Below, piece by piece: positions 12,601 to 24,299 of a stretch of 64,000 nucleotides of DNA. A program made the position numbers and the translations under genes. The notes below the pieces were generated by a model, which was not told the DNA's origin, made no database searches, and saw nothing but the letters and a program-made list of their open reading frames with translations. Where the stretch lies: NCBI GenBank assembly GCA_032622095.1, contig CP136061.1, positions 19,344,991-19,408,990 on the forward strand, read 5' to 3'. The stretch's first letter is position 1; each line of letters begins with the position of its first letter. Origin of the DNA: Siphonodentalium dalli. Taxonomy: Eukaryota > Mollusca > Scaphopoda > Gadilida > Siphonodentaliidae.

Positions 12601-15600
12601 CTGCAAAATATAATGAAATATTAGTTAGGGTTAGACCCCTTCTCAACGACTTGGCAATTTCCGTTTCGCTCGGAAATAACCTCTTCCATAAATAGACACC
12701 ATATCTGCCAGACTAGTTCAATCACGTCATTGGTGATGTACATACTACCGGGAAATACGTTGCTATTTATTACACCTCTATGCGCGATTTCCATTGAAAA
12801 CGCTGTTAATTAAAAATGGTAATGTCACTAGTGAATTATGTCATTTCCCGTGACGTCATTGGCGTTACGTCGCTTACTGGTCTAGACTTAATTTTCGATG
12901 AGTGATCTTTATCCACATCGGGACTGCAGTGGCCTAACAAATTTTATATATTTTTTATAATTGTTAAAAAATGTAAGAAAAAAATGAAATAAATAATAGC
13001 AAATTGGTAAAAAAAATGTACGAAATAATGATTAAAAATATCAAAATTGTTAAAGAATGTGAGGAGAAAAAAAACGATAAAAATTGATAAAGCATGTAAG
13101 AAAAAATGATAAAATTGTTAAAGAATGTAAGAAAAAAAATGATAAAAATGATAACATGTTAAAGAATACTATAAGACAAAATGATCAAACTTGTTATAGA
13201 ATGTAAGATAAAATTATCAAAAATTATAAAAGAATAAATAAATGATCAAAAGTGATAAAAATTATTAAAGAATGTAAGAAAAATTAATAAAAATGATAAA
13301 CAAGAGCTATGCTGGGCGTGGTAAAATACGCCCGGTGTGCTTTTATATGAACTGTGCACAAACAAACAATGGCAGTGACACTGAATTGTAGTATATATTG
13401 GTCGAAAAGAGCCGTAAATAAGTCAGTAAAACATATTAGGACCGAACACTCGAACTTGACCTGTATTTTGGTCTGGAAAACTCACATACCAAATTTGTTC
13501 CGATTAAATGACCCAAACTAAAGTTATCATCCGTAAACCTCAAATATTGAAAAATTTAAGTCGACAAGAGCCATATGTCAGTTAAAAATATTCGGAACGA
13601 ACCGAAATAGTCGGATTCCTTATGTCGAAAAAAATGGTCGCGTGTTTTCGGAATGTTAAAAGCGACATGAGAACAGTTTCTTTACCACCAGTGTATCTAT
13701 TTTCAGAATCTACCTGTTTCCAGCTTGATATTTTAGTGGGAACAGGTTTGTGTGAGGCTTTTGTTTGTGTGCCCCTCTATTTTTTTCCGGTCCACCTGGT
13801 AATAAAAACATGCTATTACGCATAGCAAGTTCGGTAAGTGGCTTTCTTTGTTCTTGGAAATCGAAAAACATGGAGAGATCTTGCCACAAATTACTTAATT
13901 ACATATCTTAATGTGGAATTTTATCATAAAATCATCAGATGAATTGTATTTATGACTGCATTTTCAATTTTCTTTCCCAAATATTAAGGTATTGTATATT
14001 CTTAAAATCAGCTACATCACATATATACGAACATGAACAATATACAGGGATATCTTGATCATATGCCACAAACAAAACTTCGATACATCGATTTTTGGTA
14101 AAGATATCGCAGAAAAGCTAACCCTACCCACACCCTCGCTGATTTCACAAGTCAGATTCCTTTGGTCGAAAACAACGGTCGCGCTATTTCGGATTGTCAA
14201 AGACGACATGCGAACGGTTTATTTATCAATAGCGTGTCTACTTTCAGAGTTTACCTGTGTCCAGTTAAAATGTTATTGGAAACAAATGTTTTTGGACTGT
14301 TTTAAGAATTTAAAGAGCGTTTGCTTATTATACAAATATTAATCCTCATAACTAACCTTCTGGTGGACTGTACAAGTTGAAATTAACAAAATTATAAAAT
14401 ATGGCGGTCTACTTTCAGAGTCTACTTGTTTCCGGTCTGACATTTTAGTGGAAACAAAGTGTTTGGACGATTTTAAACATTTAAAGAGCGTTTCCTCATT
14501 ATACAGATATTAACTAACACGATGAGCATTTTTATGAATTGTACGAGTTGATATCATGCACATATGCCAAGTGTGACTCTGAAATGTATTTTTGAGAATG
14601 ATGTCGTCAGATAAGTTTCCGGGGGGCACAGTACTACATTTGCGAACAAAACTAACGTTGAACCCTATAGAGAGTTTGAAAATTTACTCAAATGTTCACA
14701 GTGGTGCAACTTAATGGCTATCATATATGCATGGCTCTTACATGTAATCTATCGTAACTACATGTGATTTTACAAAATTAACTTGCAATATAGTCAAGCC
14801 ACCAGATACAGTAGTTGATAAAAATGTGGTTCACATAAATCATATACATCACAATCACGTGCTTCGGTGACAATGTCCACTATTCAACAAATGTAATGTT
14901 TATGAAGACTAAAGTTTCAGGATGTCGTTGTAAAATTGATTGTGTTTTTTCATCAATTGACAAAATTAATGTTTATTGCCAGGACGAAGTATCGCATAAT
15001 ACGGAGTTGTGTGCTAACAAATCTGCAAGTCATATTTATGTAAGTGTCAGTCACTGTTTGTTAAAATTGTTCGGTCATGATGCCTATTACGGTGGCTGGT
15101 TTAGGACATGGGAATATTTTCTTAATTCGTGGCCACGAAATAACTAATTCGAGGCCACGAAATAACTAATTGTGATATACGATCGTCAGTCCCATTGTTG
15201 CAATGGAAGCGGATAGAGATGATCTGGTTGTAGTTGTCCACCATCTTGGCATGAGCCACGGCGATTTGAGATAAAGGTGTTGTAGGGTGGCCCGTAAAAC
15301 AAATTAAGTAATCACCCCTTTCACCAACCCGATCCAAAGTTGCCGCCGTCCTTGGGGGGGGGGGGTGGGTCACATTGGGCACCCACGACATTCAGTATAT
15401 CTTGGGACCACCATACAGCACCAATTATACCACATCAAACGGTTAAGGGGCCGAGCCATTGTATAGGTGCCATATTTGAACCCATCTGGTGCGGCTATTT
15501 TGGATCGGGGATGGTGATAGCGGTGAATATTTAGTTTGTCTCAGGGGTATTTCGTGGCCACGAATTAGTTATTTCGTGGCCAACGAAATAAAAAAAAATC

Positions 15601-18600
15601 CCATTTCCTAAACCAGCCACCGTAGCTTTATATGGATCATTCTGTTTTAGTATTAAATTTGGAGAAACCCGACCAGCATCAATGTAACAACTACAACAAC
15701 TCATATATGCCAATGATATGTTTAGCCATGCATGTGGATAGGGTGGTATTGTTTAAAAGTTTTAAACAATGTTATCAAGTTCATATGTATTGCTAAATAT
15801 TGCTGGGCATATATAGATGGTTGTTCTATAATTCCTGGTCGGGTTTATCCAAATTGGGAGTTTAAATTATGTTCATCTGATGATAAAGAAAACACTTTCT
15901 CCGTCCACTCGATACATCCCCCCGGGATACACGTTTCACATACTAAATTAACATCTTAGTCAACATAACAAATCACTCCCTAAAATCCTTTGCCACACGA
16001 ATAAAAATAAATTGTCAGTATAAATAGGCAAGACATCTATCGACACTTCATAAGAGATAATTTATTTATTAGAAGATATATATGTGCAATATATAGTACA
16101 ACACAGTAAGATGCAAATGACAAAGAGCGGGGACAATGCTGTGTCGAAGAACATAGTTGAGGGGACCCTTCCATCATCCTTCATAATGTATCATGACTCC
16201 ATATGTTGTGAAAAAACCTTCGACTTAATGGATCATTCTCCACCAATAGTATACTTGGCTTTGAACCGATCAACACTCTGGGCCGTGGTATTTTCCCGTA
16301 AATTAGATAGTGTCTATAGTCGGATGGTATTGGTTATGTTCAAATGGTGACATAGCTATGAAACTGTACAAGTTTGTGCCCCATGGGCCATTGATCATTA
16401 TAAGATCGAGAAACATAGTCCAGGCAACTACCGGGAATTCACTGGAAATTGCAAGTGAACCAGATGTCTTATTTAAGGTTAACAACGGTTGGTAATCAAA
16501 TACCACAATGGTGTACTAATCATTCATTGGCATTGCCTTAATTTAGTCAGTGTCTAATTACATGGTGCTGGTTTTGTTCAAAGTTGGGCACATGTATGTC
16601 TAAAACTATGCAGCCATGTTCTGCATATGCCACTGATCATTATAAGATCGGGAGACTTTGCCATCTGTCCCGATAGCTCCTTAGTAACGGTTACTAAGCA
16701 CCTACTCGGAATTTGCAGGAAAATGCAACTATGGTTGATAACTATTTTACTCATTAAGCTCTACTTTAATGGAAATGCGATTTACTTGATTTTCACAGCT
16801 ATACACGAAGCGTGGAGATTAATTGTGGTCAGAATATTGATGGTGAATGTTGGGTTTCAGTCGCTGTACTGAAGTTGGCCAAATGTAACTGGCATGGGAA
16901 GTGTGAAAGCAAACCCTATACCGCTATAGTAAAGATCTCAGCTGCACCTAAATGTCCATTTACCAGTAGCACAAATCCTGCGAACACACAGATTCTCTCA
17001 GTTCATGTGGGATAGACTCCGATGACAAAGATTGCGTTAATGACAACGAACAACTACCATCTACCTGTGTATTTGTGACACTATACATACCGTTATGATC
17101 AACGATGTGGCTTTAAAAACTAGTCAGTGGACAACAAGACAGATAAGTATCAAATACAATAATAATATAATATGTAATCACATCGTGAACAGTCTTGTGA
17201 ATATTTTCGTTTGATTCAACAGGCTGCATATTATATCGAAATTACAAAACCATTCGACACTTACTTTTGCCAATTACTGTATCTTGGGGCATAACTATAT
17301 CATATATTGCGTCTATTAAATCACGGATAGTTACAGTGGGTCAAACAAGAGTGTTAGTCTACATATATAGTTGCGCACGATTGTCAATAAGTGATATTAC
17401 AATCAACGTTTGAGAATAATACGAAATTCTCCATATATAGGGTTAAGTGTTAAATTTCGATCGCAACTGTAGCCAGCAAGACTCATATGATCATTTCCAT
17501 TCTTTTTAAACTACGTCTGTGTTTCATCGTTAGTAGTTTTAGGAATAACAGTACGCGCATATCATCATACGCAAAATGGCGCCATTTATCCCAAGTACTA
17601 GAATCTCCATAGGGCTCAGTGTTAAATTTTGATCACAACTGTAGCCAACAAGAATGAACCGATCACATCAAAATTTTCAAAAATACACGTAACGGTCATA
17701 TCTAGTAATTTGGAGAAGTTTCAAATCGCAACGATCACCACACGCCAGATGGCACCATCTATCGTTTTCTGTAAATACGAAACGCTCTCTAAATTATGTT
17801 GACCCCGATTTAGGCCGACCCGCCAAAATTCAAGAATGGAAACAAGTCAATCCTGAAAACACACCTGCTAGGCACACAGAATCCGTTTTCAGATCGCTTT
17901 TAACAAACCAAAAATGCAAAATGACTTAAGGAATCCGACTAAAATTCGAACTTGAAATGCAATTTGGTCTGGACAACTCGCAAACCAAATATAGTTCCGA
18001 TTAAATAACCCAAACTAAAATCTGGTAGTGGTTCGTGTCGTGTCCCGGTTTCCTACACTCGGATTTAAATTCGCGCAGTACTAGTTTTCGCTCAGTTTTA
18101 AATTCGTCCACCAATATAATACTGCGCGAATTTAAATACGAGTAAGGTATACACAGAAACGTTTTGAAATACGTTCATATTGAAAATAGTTCGAACTCCA
18201 AATAGGTTGTTAAAGGTAGTCAATCCGATCAAACGCTCCTAAATTACTAGTTATATGGCTTCGGGGGTAAAAAAAAGTATTTGATTCGAGTCGAGGAACC
18301 CACCCATCAACGCTCAGAGTGATCAGATATCGATGTTTGAAGTTTGTTATTTCTATTGTTTCTGGCCCAGAAACACGCCGTCAAAAGGATGGTATCGGTC
18401 AAAATTTCGGATGAAGATGGATAACTCTAAAACCAAGCGGTTATTGATACCACTTGATTTTAGTGTTATCCATCTTTATTTGCAATTTGTCCGTTTGACC
18501 ACGTGTTTCTGGGCAAATTATTAGTATACATCTCGAGAAATAACAAACTTCAAAAATCAATATCTGATCACTCTGAACTTTGATGGGTGGATTCCTCGAC

Positions 18601-19096
18601 TCGAATAAAATATTTCTTCACATTACATGTATGTCCGGGCAGCGGTAAGTCTTGCGTTGGGGGCTGAACTCTGCATGGGAGCTTGCTATAGTCCCGTTCA
18701 GCGCATTCAGTGCTAAGGTCAAAGTTCTGTAGTAGCATTCAATATATTTGGGCTTTTGAATATTCATGAATTCAATTCATATATATTTAAAACTTCATAA
18801 TATGGAATGCTACCCCAGAACTTTGAACTTTGAACTTAAACCGCGGGATGGGGGCTGGATGGATCCAATATGGTAGCGGCTCAGTGATCTCGCTTATAAT
18901 TTGTGGGAACTGACCAATGAGTAGTTAGTATATAAAGGGTTAACAGAAGAGTAAACTCAGCCGCGTGAATCTCACCTGTTTTCGAATTCTTCGTGGCAGC
19001 AAACGCTGAAACCCCAAGGTTGGTTCGAGCAGCAGCCGATATCGCAATACACATAATCACTGGCCTGTGCCTGGCAGTAAACACCACCTTCAATTC
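12461..19096 (-). CDS. Gene A: six-cysteine, single-pass membrane protein (partial, two exons)
   Basis: Two minus-strand exons join in phase. Exon 18976-19096 has acceptor ttttcccag and donor gtgagat. Its translation contains GGVYC, YCDIGCC and CCHEEFENR, a C-x9-C-x3-CC-x9-CC pattern. Exon 12461-12600 has acceptor attttgcag and donor gtatgat. It encodes a hydrophobic segment (STTIAALVIVIFSTV, then ILSALMIPLY) followed by a basic stop-transfer stretch (VKTYCKGHK). The first exon ends two bases into a codon and the second supplies the third base, giving Arg at the junction. The inferred topology is extracellular cysteine module, one membrane helix, cytoplasmic tail. It is clearly paralogous to gene B, exon for exon. 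It resembles the layout of CYYR1/shisa-type proteins, but I cannot assign it to a named family. Signal-peptide and C-terminal exons were not found. The 6.4-kb intron is full of repeats. Confidence 0.8.
12940..13310. repeat. A/T-rich degenerate tandem repeat
   Basis: Irregular units resembling attgttaaagaatgtaagaa and aaaaatgataaa repeat about every 25-35 bp. No coding signal. Confidence 0.75.
13400..14510 (+). repeat. Dispersed repeat in diverged direct copies
   Basis: The block around ctactttcagagtctacctg, tttccagcttgatattttag and gtggaaacaa occurs near 13690-13760, 14235-14320 and 14405-14490. The preceding block (cgaaaacaacggtcgcg) occurs at 13625 and 14168. A related upstream module (ggtctggaaaactcacatacc) at 13460-13530 recurs at 17960-18020. 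It lies in the gene A intron. Confidence 0.65.
15090..15622. mobile_element. TA-target MITE with GTGGCCAC palindromes
   Basis: TA at 15088-15089 and 15623-15624 flanks matching inverted ends, cggtggctggtttagga on each strand. Just inside each end are palindromic words, attcgtggccacgaaataac at 15126-15170 and the same in reverse near 15550-15595, so the TIR is about 90 bp with tandem units. A poly-G run is at 15355-15366. TA targets suggest a Tc1/mariner-type source. It lies in the gene A intron. Confidence 0.8.
15730..16290. other. No gene recognised
   Basis: Part of the gene A intron. No repeat or coding segment was identified. Confidence 0.4.
16300..16900. repeat. Imperfect tandem pair, about 250-bp unit
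   Basis: Blocks such as ccattgatcattataagatc (16388) and ccactgatcattataagatc (16630) recur in order with other shared pieces. Part of the gene A intron. Confidence 0.5.
17430..17790. repeat. Tandem pair, about 180-bp unit
   Basis: The block tctccatatatagggttaag, gtgttaaatttcgatcgcaa, ctgtagccagcaaga recurs diverged at 17607-17655. The atggcgccatttatc and atggcaccatctatc ends recur likewise. Part of the gene A intron. Confidence 0.6.
18214..18622. mobile_element. TTAA MITE family M1, right end decayed
   Basis: TTAA at 18210-18213 is followed by aggtagtcaatccgatcaaa. Subterminal inverted blocks ttcgagtcgaggaacccacc and the complement of gatgggtggattcctcgact are clear. The right terminus is missing. 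Seven related copies are listed in this window. Confidence 0.75.
18700..18890. repeat. Inverted repeat related to 10165-10408
   Basis: aaggtcaaagttctgtagta and gcattc are answered by gaatgctaccccagaacttt. The outer words resemble the MITE at 10165-10408. Confidence 0.5.
18976..19096 (-). CDS. Gene A cysteine-rich exon
   Basis: 121 nt. It starts with two bases completing a codon, then I-E-GGVYC, an eight-residue spacer, YCDIGCC, a nine-residue spacer, and CC. It ends FENR across the intron. The identical exon phase and matching cysteines tie it to gene B exon 32461-32593. Confidence 0.85.
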
Positions 19097-19109
19097 CTGG
19101 GAAAATATA

Positions 19110-19430
19110 ACAGGGACATCGTGTACAAGAAAACCATAATCAGAAATGATAACGCCCTCAAGATCATAGTATTAGCCATAAATAGAAATTATAATATAAA
19201 ATATATTGGTTGCATGAATTCACCGCCTCAGAATTCCGTTAAAACAACTAATCCTTCGAATTATTACAAACAACTACGGCTTATTACTGCAGGTTTTTCA
19301 TTCACCACACCAGAAAGCTCTAAATGCGGATAAAAAATCGGAGGTATTGTGTTCCCGCCAGGAGTGCATGGTCCAGCCATTGTTCATACCTAAAGATCGA
19401 AAGCAATTAACGCGGTCATAATTATTACAT
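19110..19430 (-). repeat. Dispersed repeat family R1, copy 3
   Basis: Reverse-orientation copy of the 9060-9490 repeat. It begins 13 bp from the gene A cysteine exon, inside the upstream intron. Confidence 0.75.
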
Positions 19431-19629
19431 ACTGCAACTATAATACCATCACAACGCAATCAGTGCGCTGCAGAACGAAAACTATCTATACAAGTTGAAA
19501 TATAAGACTTACAAATTATCTTTTAAATTTCTTTTATTGCCAATTAATTATTGGTAATTGACATAGCTTGTCACAAACCAAAAATCAACATTATTGACAT
19601 AATAATGTAAAGGACAATAAACGAAATTG

Positions 19630-19752
19630 AAATTCCCAACTACACCGTTTATCGGTGACCGGCCTCCTGATCGCGCAGTTCGACTTTTAAACTAATAAAC
19701 CGGTGACGGGCCTCCTGATCGCGCAGTTCGACTTTTAAACTAATAAACCGGA
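19630..19752. repeat. 57-bp tandem pair
   Basis: cggtgaccggcctcctgatc, gcgcagttcgacttttaaac, taataaac is repeated once with one change. Confidence 0.9.
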
Positions 19753-19827
19753 AAAACCATAAAACTTACATAGAACCACGGAATTTTATAATTTGGGCCA
19801 CAGTATACACGCGGGCGTGCTAATTAA

Positions 19828-20170
19828 AGGTACTCAATCGATCAGACGGTCCCCATACCATCAAGATACAACAACATTTCTTCAAAATACGCTTCAGTTA
19901 TCAGAAGCGATTTATTGCAACAAAATAAACTAACCACAGTGACTGTCAACTATGGTATCAAATTTCCCAAAACTTGTTATTTATCAACATTTTCTTCAAA
20001 AAAATATGGCCGCATCACTAAAGTATCACGAAATTTGACTGTATTGCCACTAGATTTTAGAGTTATCCATCTTCCTCCGCAATTGTTTCCGAGACCCTCC
20101 GTTTGACTACGTGTCTATGGGCCACATATTAATACACATCTGGATTATGGATTATCTCTTCATATAACAA
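19828..20170. mobile_element. TTAA MITE family M1, left-end copy
   Basis: TTAA at 19824-19827 followed by aggtactcaatcgatcagac. The right end is lost. Internal words (atggccgcatcactaaagta) are shared with 25198-25653. Confidence 0.7.
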
Positions 20171-20204
20171 GTTTTATATTGATTCATCTATTATATATTT
20201 TGGA

Positions 20205-20245
20205 AGATATGTCTGTCTGTCTGTGTGTGTGTGTGTGTGAGTGTG
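20205..20245. repeat. CTGT/GT microsatellite
   Basis: Tandem tgtc followed by a GT run. A second short GT run is at 20532-20546. Confidence 0.9.
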
Positions 20246-20559
20246 TAAACCCAACTCTGTGAAGACATTCATATAGTAAAACAATGTCCTCACAATGTTA
20301 ACATTTTTTTCCCTTAAGCCGACGGAAATGTGTATTTTTTGAAATTTTGAGATTTTTTCGTCCGCACTAGGCGGAAATGATACTACGCATGCGTTACAAA
20401 GATTGCCGTTATTTCGTTAAAGGTATCCTCCGAGTTTGGATATATTTACGAAATAACGGGAGTCCTCACAACTACGGTATTGTTTGAATTTCTAAAGAAA
20501 TGTACCCACAACGTATGTAATACAAACAAGGGTGTGTGTGTGTGTGTTCGTGATGGACT

Positions 20560-21445
20560 CGGACACGGCTGGACCGATTTCGACCAAACTTGGTACGGAC
20601 ACGTAATTCGACCCGGGAACGAACATGGGCCTATTGATTTTCAGATCCGAGGTCAACTTTTCACGTGCCGAGGTCAAATCTGTTTTTACGCTGTGTTACG
20701 GGACTTTCATTTGAGTTCGGTGCTTACAAATCGATTCTAAACAACGCGAATAATAAAATGCCAGTCATAATAATGACACTGTGAGAATCTTTCGTGTTTC
20801 CTCTTTCCAACGATATATAATGCGTATGTATCCGTTTTAGTTATCTGCCTCAATTATCAAGAAGAAGTGGTACTATCTTCCATCAGGATAAAGACAATGC
20901 GTAACTTCTATGACGTCGTTAGAGGTCATAACGTTAGATCACGTTAACGCTTAACCGGCCGATGCATTTGACTGTTTCAGACGTTTTGGCGATATCTCGG
21001 GCACCGATGGTAATTTATCTTTACGTTGAAACTTGATAATTAATGAGCGTGTGTATATGAGGCGTGTTTATATACTTGAGTGGAAATCAAATCGGGTTAA
21101 ACTGGCGGATTTTTACGGACGAAATTTGATGCATAGGGTATCTCGGTATCCGCTGGGCCGATTTCCCGATATCCGCTGGGCCGATTTCCACCATTTTTGG
21201 GGTGTTGGTGTTTGACCCCACCTGACCTTGACCTTCAAAATGGTCAATTCAAGGTCAAAGCCCGGACGAAGTCGGGTCACCTTCTACAAGGTCAAATCGG
21301 GTAAAACCGGATGGATTTCGACGGGTACTTTTGTCGGGTACTTTTGTTCGGGCAGTGTTTTGGACGGGTCAAATCGTGACCCCACTTGACCTTCAAAATA
21401 GACAATTCAAGGTCAAAGCCCGGACGAAGTTGGGTCACCTTCTAG
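20560..21445 (+). repeat. Dispersed repeat with AGGTCA-type half-sites
   Basis: It contains gaccgatttcgaccaaactt, a word common in invertebrate repeats. It also holds two copies of a block with cctgaccttcaaaat, caattcaaggtcaaagcccg and ggtcaccttcta (21213-21295 and 21377-21445). TCAAGGTCA, the consensus bound by NR5A/ERR-type nuclear receptors, occurs on both strands. No coding signal. Confidence 0.65.
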
Positions 21446-21804
21446 TCATGGATATAAAATAATACATATGAATCGAAGAACCCTGTCGGGAAACGCCTCT
21501 ATCGATTAATATTGATTATATTTCGAATATGTTCTGGTGTAACAAGTGTGATCGTTTATCTGATGACCAATAGTGGTTTCTGTTAACAGAGGCAAGAAAT
21601 TTGTTTGTGCAATTTTGTCATAAATAAACGTTAATTAGAGTCACTATCGCTTATCACTTATGCAATAAAACAATGCTATCAATGTGACGTTCGGAGCATA
21701 GCAATTGGAGAACTCTAATAAGCTCTATTGCTATCTGATATCGCCCGAACGGTCTGTTCTACAAATAGTAACGAATATATGTCCCGCTTAAAATTGATCA
21801 TCGC

Positions 21805-21805
<1 letters not shown>

Positions 21806-21835
<30 letters not shown>

Positions 21836-21836
21836 T
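21806..21836. repeat. TA microsatellite
   Basis: Uninterrupted TA dinucleotides followed by a T run. Confidence 0.95.
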
Positions 21837-22081
21837 TTTTTTAATAATATTTTTATTCGAAATAAAATAATATTCAAGTGGCTATAAAGTGTACCTTTTA
21901 AAACATCTAAATACTAATCAATTAAATATATGTTATCATTATTTCGTGCATATTTATACATATTTACATACACTTAATGCTGCTTCAGATTTTCCCATCG
22001 GGTGACGACAGCCACGCCAACTCAGCCCATGTTATCATAAACATATAACCACATTGCAGTTATTTTCCAGTACACGCTTAA

Positions 22082-22724
22082 AGGGGTACGGTACCCCAAT
22101 TTCAATAAATTCCCGGTGACAATAGCGATCTAATATGAATATTATATTATAAAATAACTAATTTGAGTCGACGATGTCTACTGAAAACGTTCCGGTTAAC
22201 AGGCTATCGTAAAAGTAAAATTTAATTATTTAATATAAATTCATTTATGGCTGGAGTCATAAAATGGAGAATTATGCCATCACGAGTTACCGTTCTTGAA
22301 ATCGCATATGTTGCGTGTCTTTTATCGACGGCCGTTCACGAACATTATTGAGTTGCAAACAAAACATGTTACCTGCAAAAGAAGGCCCGTTATAACCGAT
22401 TCGGAAAAAAGGAGAAAGAAACAAGAGTCATAAAGCGTCAAGTATTTTATAAGGAGTGAGATTGTTCGATGGAAGAGATTGAATGCATCAATCGAAGCTG
22501 TGAGCAATGAACTTCCGGTTCTTCCTGCGACCTGCGTCTTCTCCGGTGAAGGTCAAAAACATGGCGCGTAGTTTGAACTCGTAATATTTTTGTTTCCAAG
22601 ATCAATATTTTTTTCGCTAAATTAGGTTTATACGAAACTCATTTAACACGAACACAATCTAACTTGAAAGTTATTTCAATGGGAGTAAATAAAAAAATCG
22701 CCTATCTTTGTGTACAGTACCCCT
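22082..22724. mobile_element. 643-bp TTAA-flanked MITE
   Basis: TTAA at 22078-22081 and 22725-22728 flanks termini AGGGGTACGGTA and, on the other strand, AGGGGTACTGTA. Internal short frames show no recognisable transposase. Confidence 0.8.
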
Positions 22725-22747
22725 TTAACTCTTGGTAATCACTGGAC

Positions 22748-23832
22748 AACATTACCGAACATGGACGATCTCTAGATTATGCTAATAAAAACTCCACATG
22801 AACCCGGCTCATGCTGTTTGCTGAATCTTTCTCCCATGACAACATGCATCGAAACCGCCGTTGGTTTAAACGATTATCTACTGTAGTTAGTTTAAACATA
22901 TTTATTGTAACTCAGTTTACAAGGGATTGGGGGACAAGTTATAACAACTTAAGGTGGCCCCTCTCCCGACAATATTTACACAAATGTTTAAACAAGATGA
23001 ATAACAGATAATAATGTACAAGTAATAATAAGAATGTTGATGATGATGTCTGGTGATTGATGTTATACCGGTCCTGATGTCCTCTCCTGTATATATCATG
23101 CCATGCCGTGCTGTAAGTTGTTTACGATTTTTCTTCGTTAAGTGAAACGTTTACTTTCTGATATATATTTTTGTACAATGTAAAAGAGTAGCTGGTTTCG
23201 ATGCTGTGGAATGCTCGGGGCGCCTCTGAGGAAGTGGTTTACGTCTACTATTGTGAAAGCATACTCATCTAGTCTATCATATAATTTAGTTCTTTGCGGT
23301 CGGAACAATGGACATTCGAAAAAGAAGTGAAAGGCATCCTCGATCTCTGTGCCACAATTACACACCGGGCTTTCGACTATAAAGTTATCATACATATCTA
23401 AGCGAAGTTCACTGCAACCATTGCGAATTTTAGAATGGATTATATTTTCTTTCCGACTCCCAGTTTGAAAATAAGTAGGTGGTTTTAGGGTCAAATCTAT
23501 AAAACTAAGATTAACCTTAAATTCTTTTAGGTTAAACGTATCAGTTACGATAATTGGAAGCTTATTCCATGATTGTGTCATAAAGGGTAGGAAGGATTTT
23601 TTTAAATGTTCTGTGTGACAGAAGTAACAATAAAAGTTTCAAGGGTTCCGCTTTGAGTATCTCGAGACATTGCCAGCACGAGGAGGTAAGATAACATTAC
23701 CGAACATGAACGATCTCTAGATTATGCTAATATAAACTCCACATGAACCCGGGTTCATGCTGTTTGCTGAATCTTTCTCCCATGACAACATGCATCGAAA
23801 CCGCCGTTGGTTTAAACGATTATCTACTGTAG
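22748..23832 (-). mobile_element. 5'-truncated LINE with ~139-bp flanking direct repeats
   Basis: The LINE body is 22887-23692, on the minus strand. It is flanked by near-identical direct repeats 22748-22886 and 23693-23832 (both start aacattaccgaacatg and end gattatctactgtag). The 3' end (low coordinates) finishes caataaatatgtttaaacta with no long poly-A. This looks like a retrotransposition event with an exceptionally long target duplication. Confidence 0.75.
23138..23581 (-). pseudogene. C-terminal fragment of a non-LTR retrotransposon polyprotein
   Basis: A 147-codon frame. It opens with TQSWNKLP, a motif found at the C-terminal edge of many LINE ORF2 proteins, and continues with a Cys/His cluster, CNCG-x(9)-HFFFECPLF, at about residues 73-92. 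No reverse transcriptase or endonuclease part is present, so the copy is 5'-truncated. The frame is intact, suggesting a fairly young insertion. I read it as CR1/L2-like, without assigning a clade. Confidence 0.75.
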
Positions 23833-23905
23833 AGGCCCATGGATCAAAAAGGTTGAGAACCGATAATGCAACGTTATGCAGATTAATGATTAATAATTAC
23901 ATAAT

Positions 23906-24292
23906 GATTCCAGTCGAGGAACCCACCCATCAAAGCTCATGCAGAGTTATCAGATATCGATTTTTTAAATGTGTTATTTCCCGAGACATGTAATGTTTGG
24001 TGGCCTGGTAAAATTCGTCAAGCCGACGGTCTGGGACCAAATTGCAAATGAAGATGGATAATTCTAAAATCAAGTGACTTTGGGTGTTAGATATTTGACA
24101 ATCCAGCCAAATTTCGTTGAACAAAATGTTCATAAATACAAGTTTGGGGCAAATTTACACTACAGTTGACTGTGGTTATCATTATTATTGGGCAATTAAT
24201 CGATTCTAATAAATGAAGCGGCATTTATAAAAAAACTGTTGTTGTTGTTAGAATCTGATGATATGGGGACCGTCGAATCGGATTGAGTACCT
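23906..24292. mobile_element. TTAA MITE family M1, right-end copy
   Basis: Ends ggattgagtacct followed by TTAA at 24293-24296. Subterminal cagtcgaggaacccacccat is on the left. The left terminus is missing and abuts the LINE target-duplication region. Confidence 0.7.
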
Positions 24293-24299
24293 TTAATAA

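Noticed and set aside
22370-22507. Minus-strand hydrophobic frame as the missing signal-peptide exon of gene A
   Set aside because: It lies inside a TTAA-flanked MITE, and its donor phase does not match the cysteine exon.
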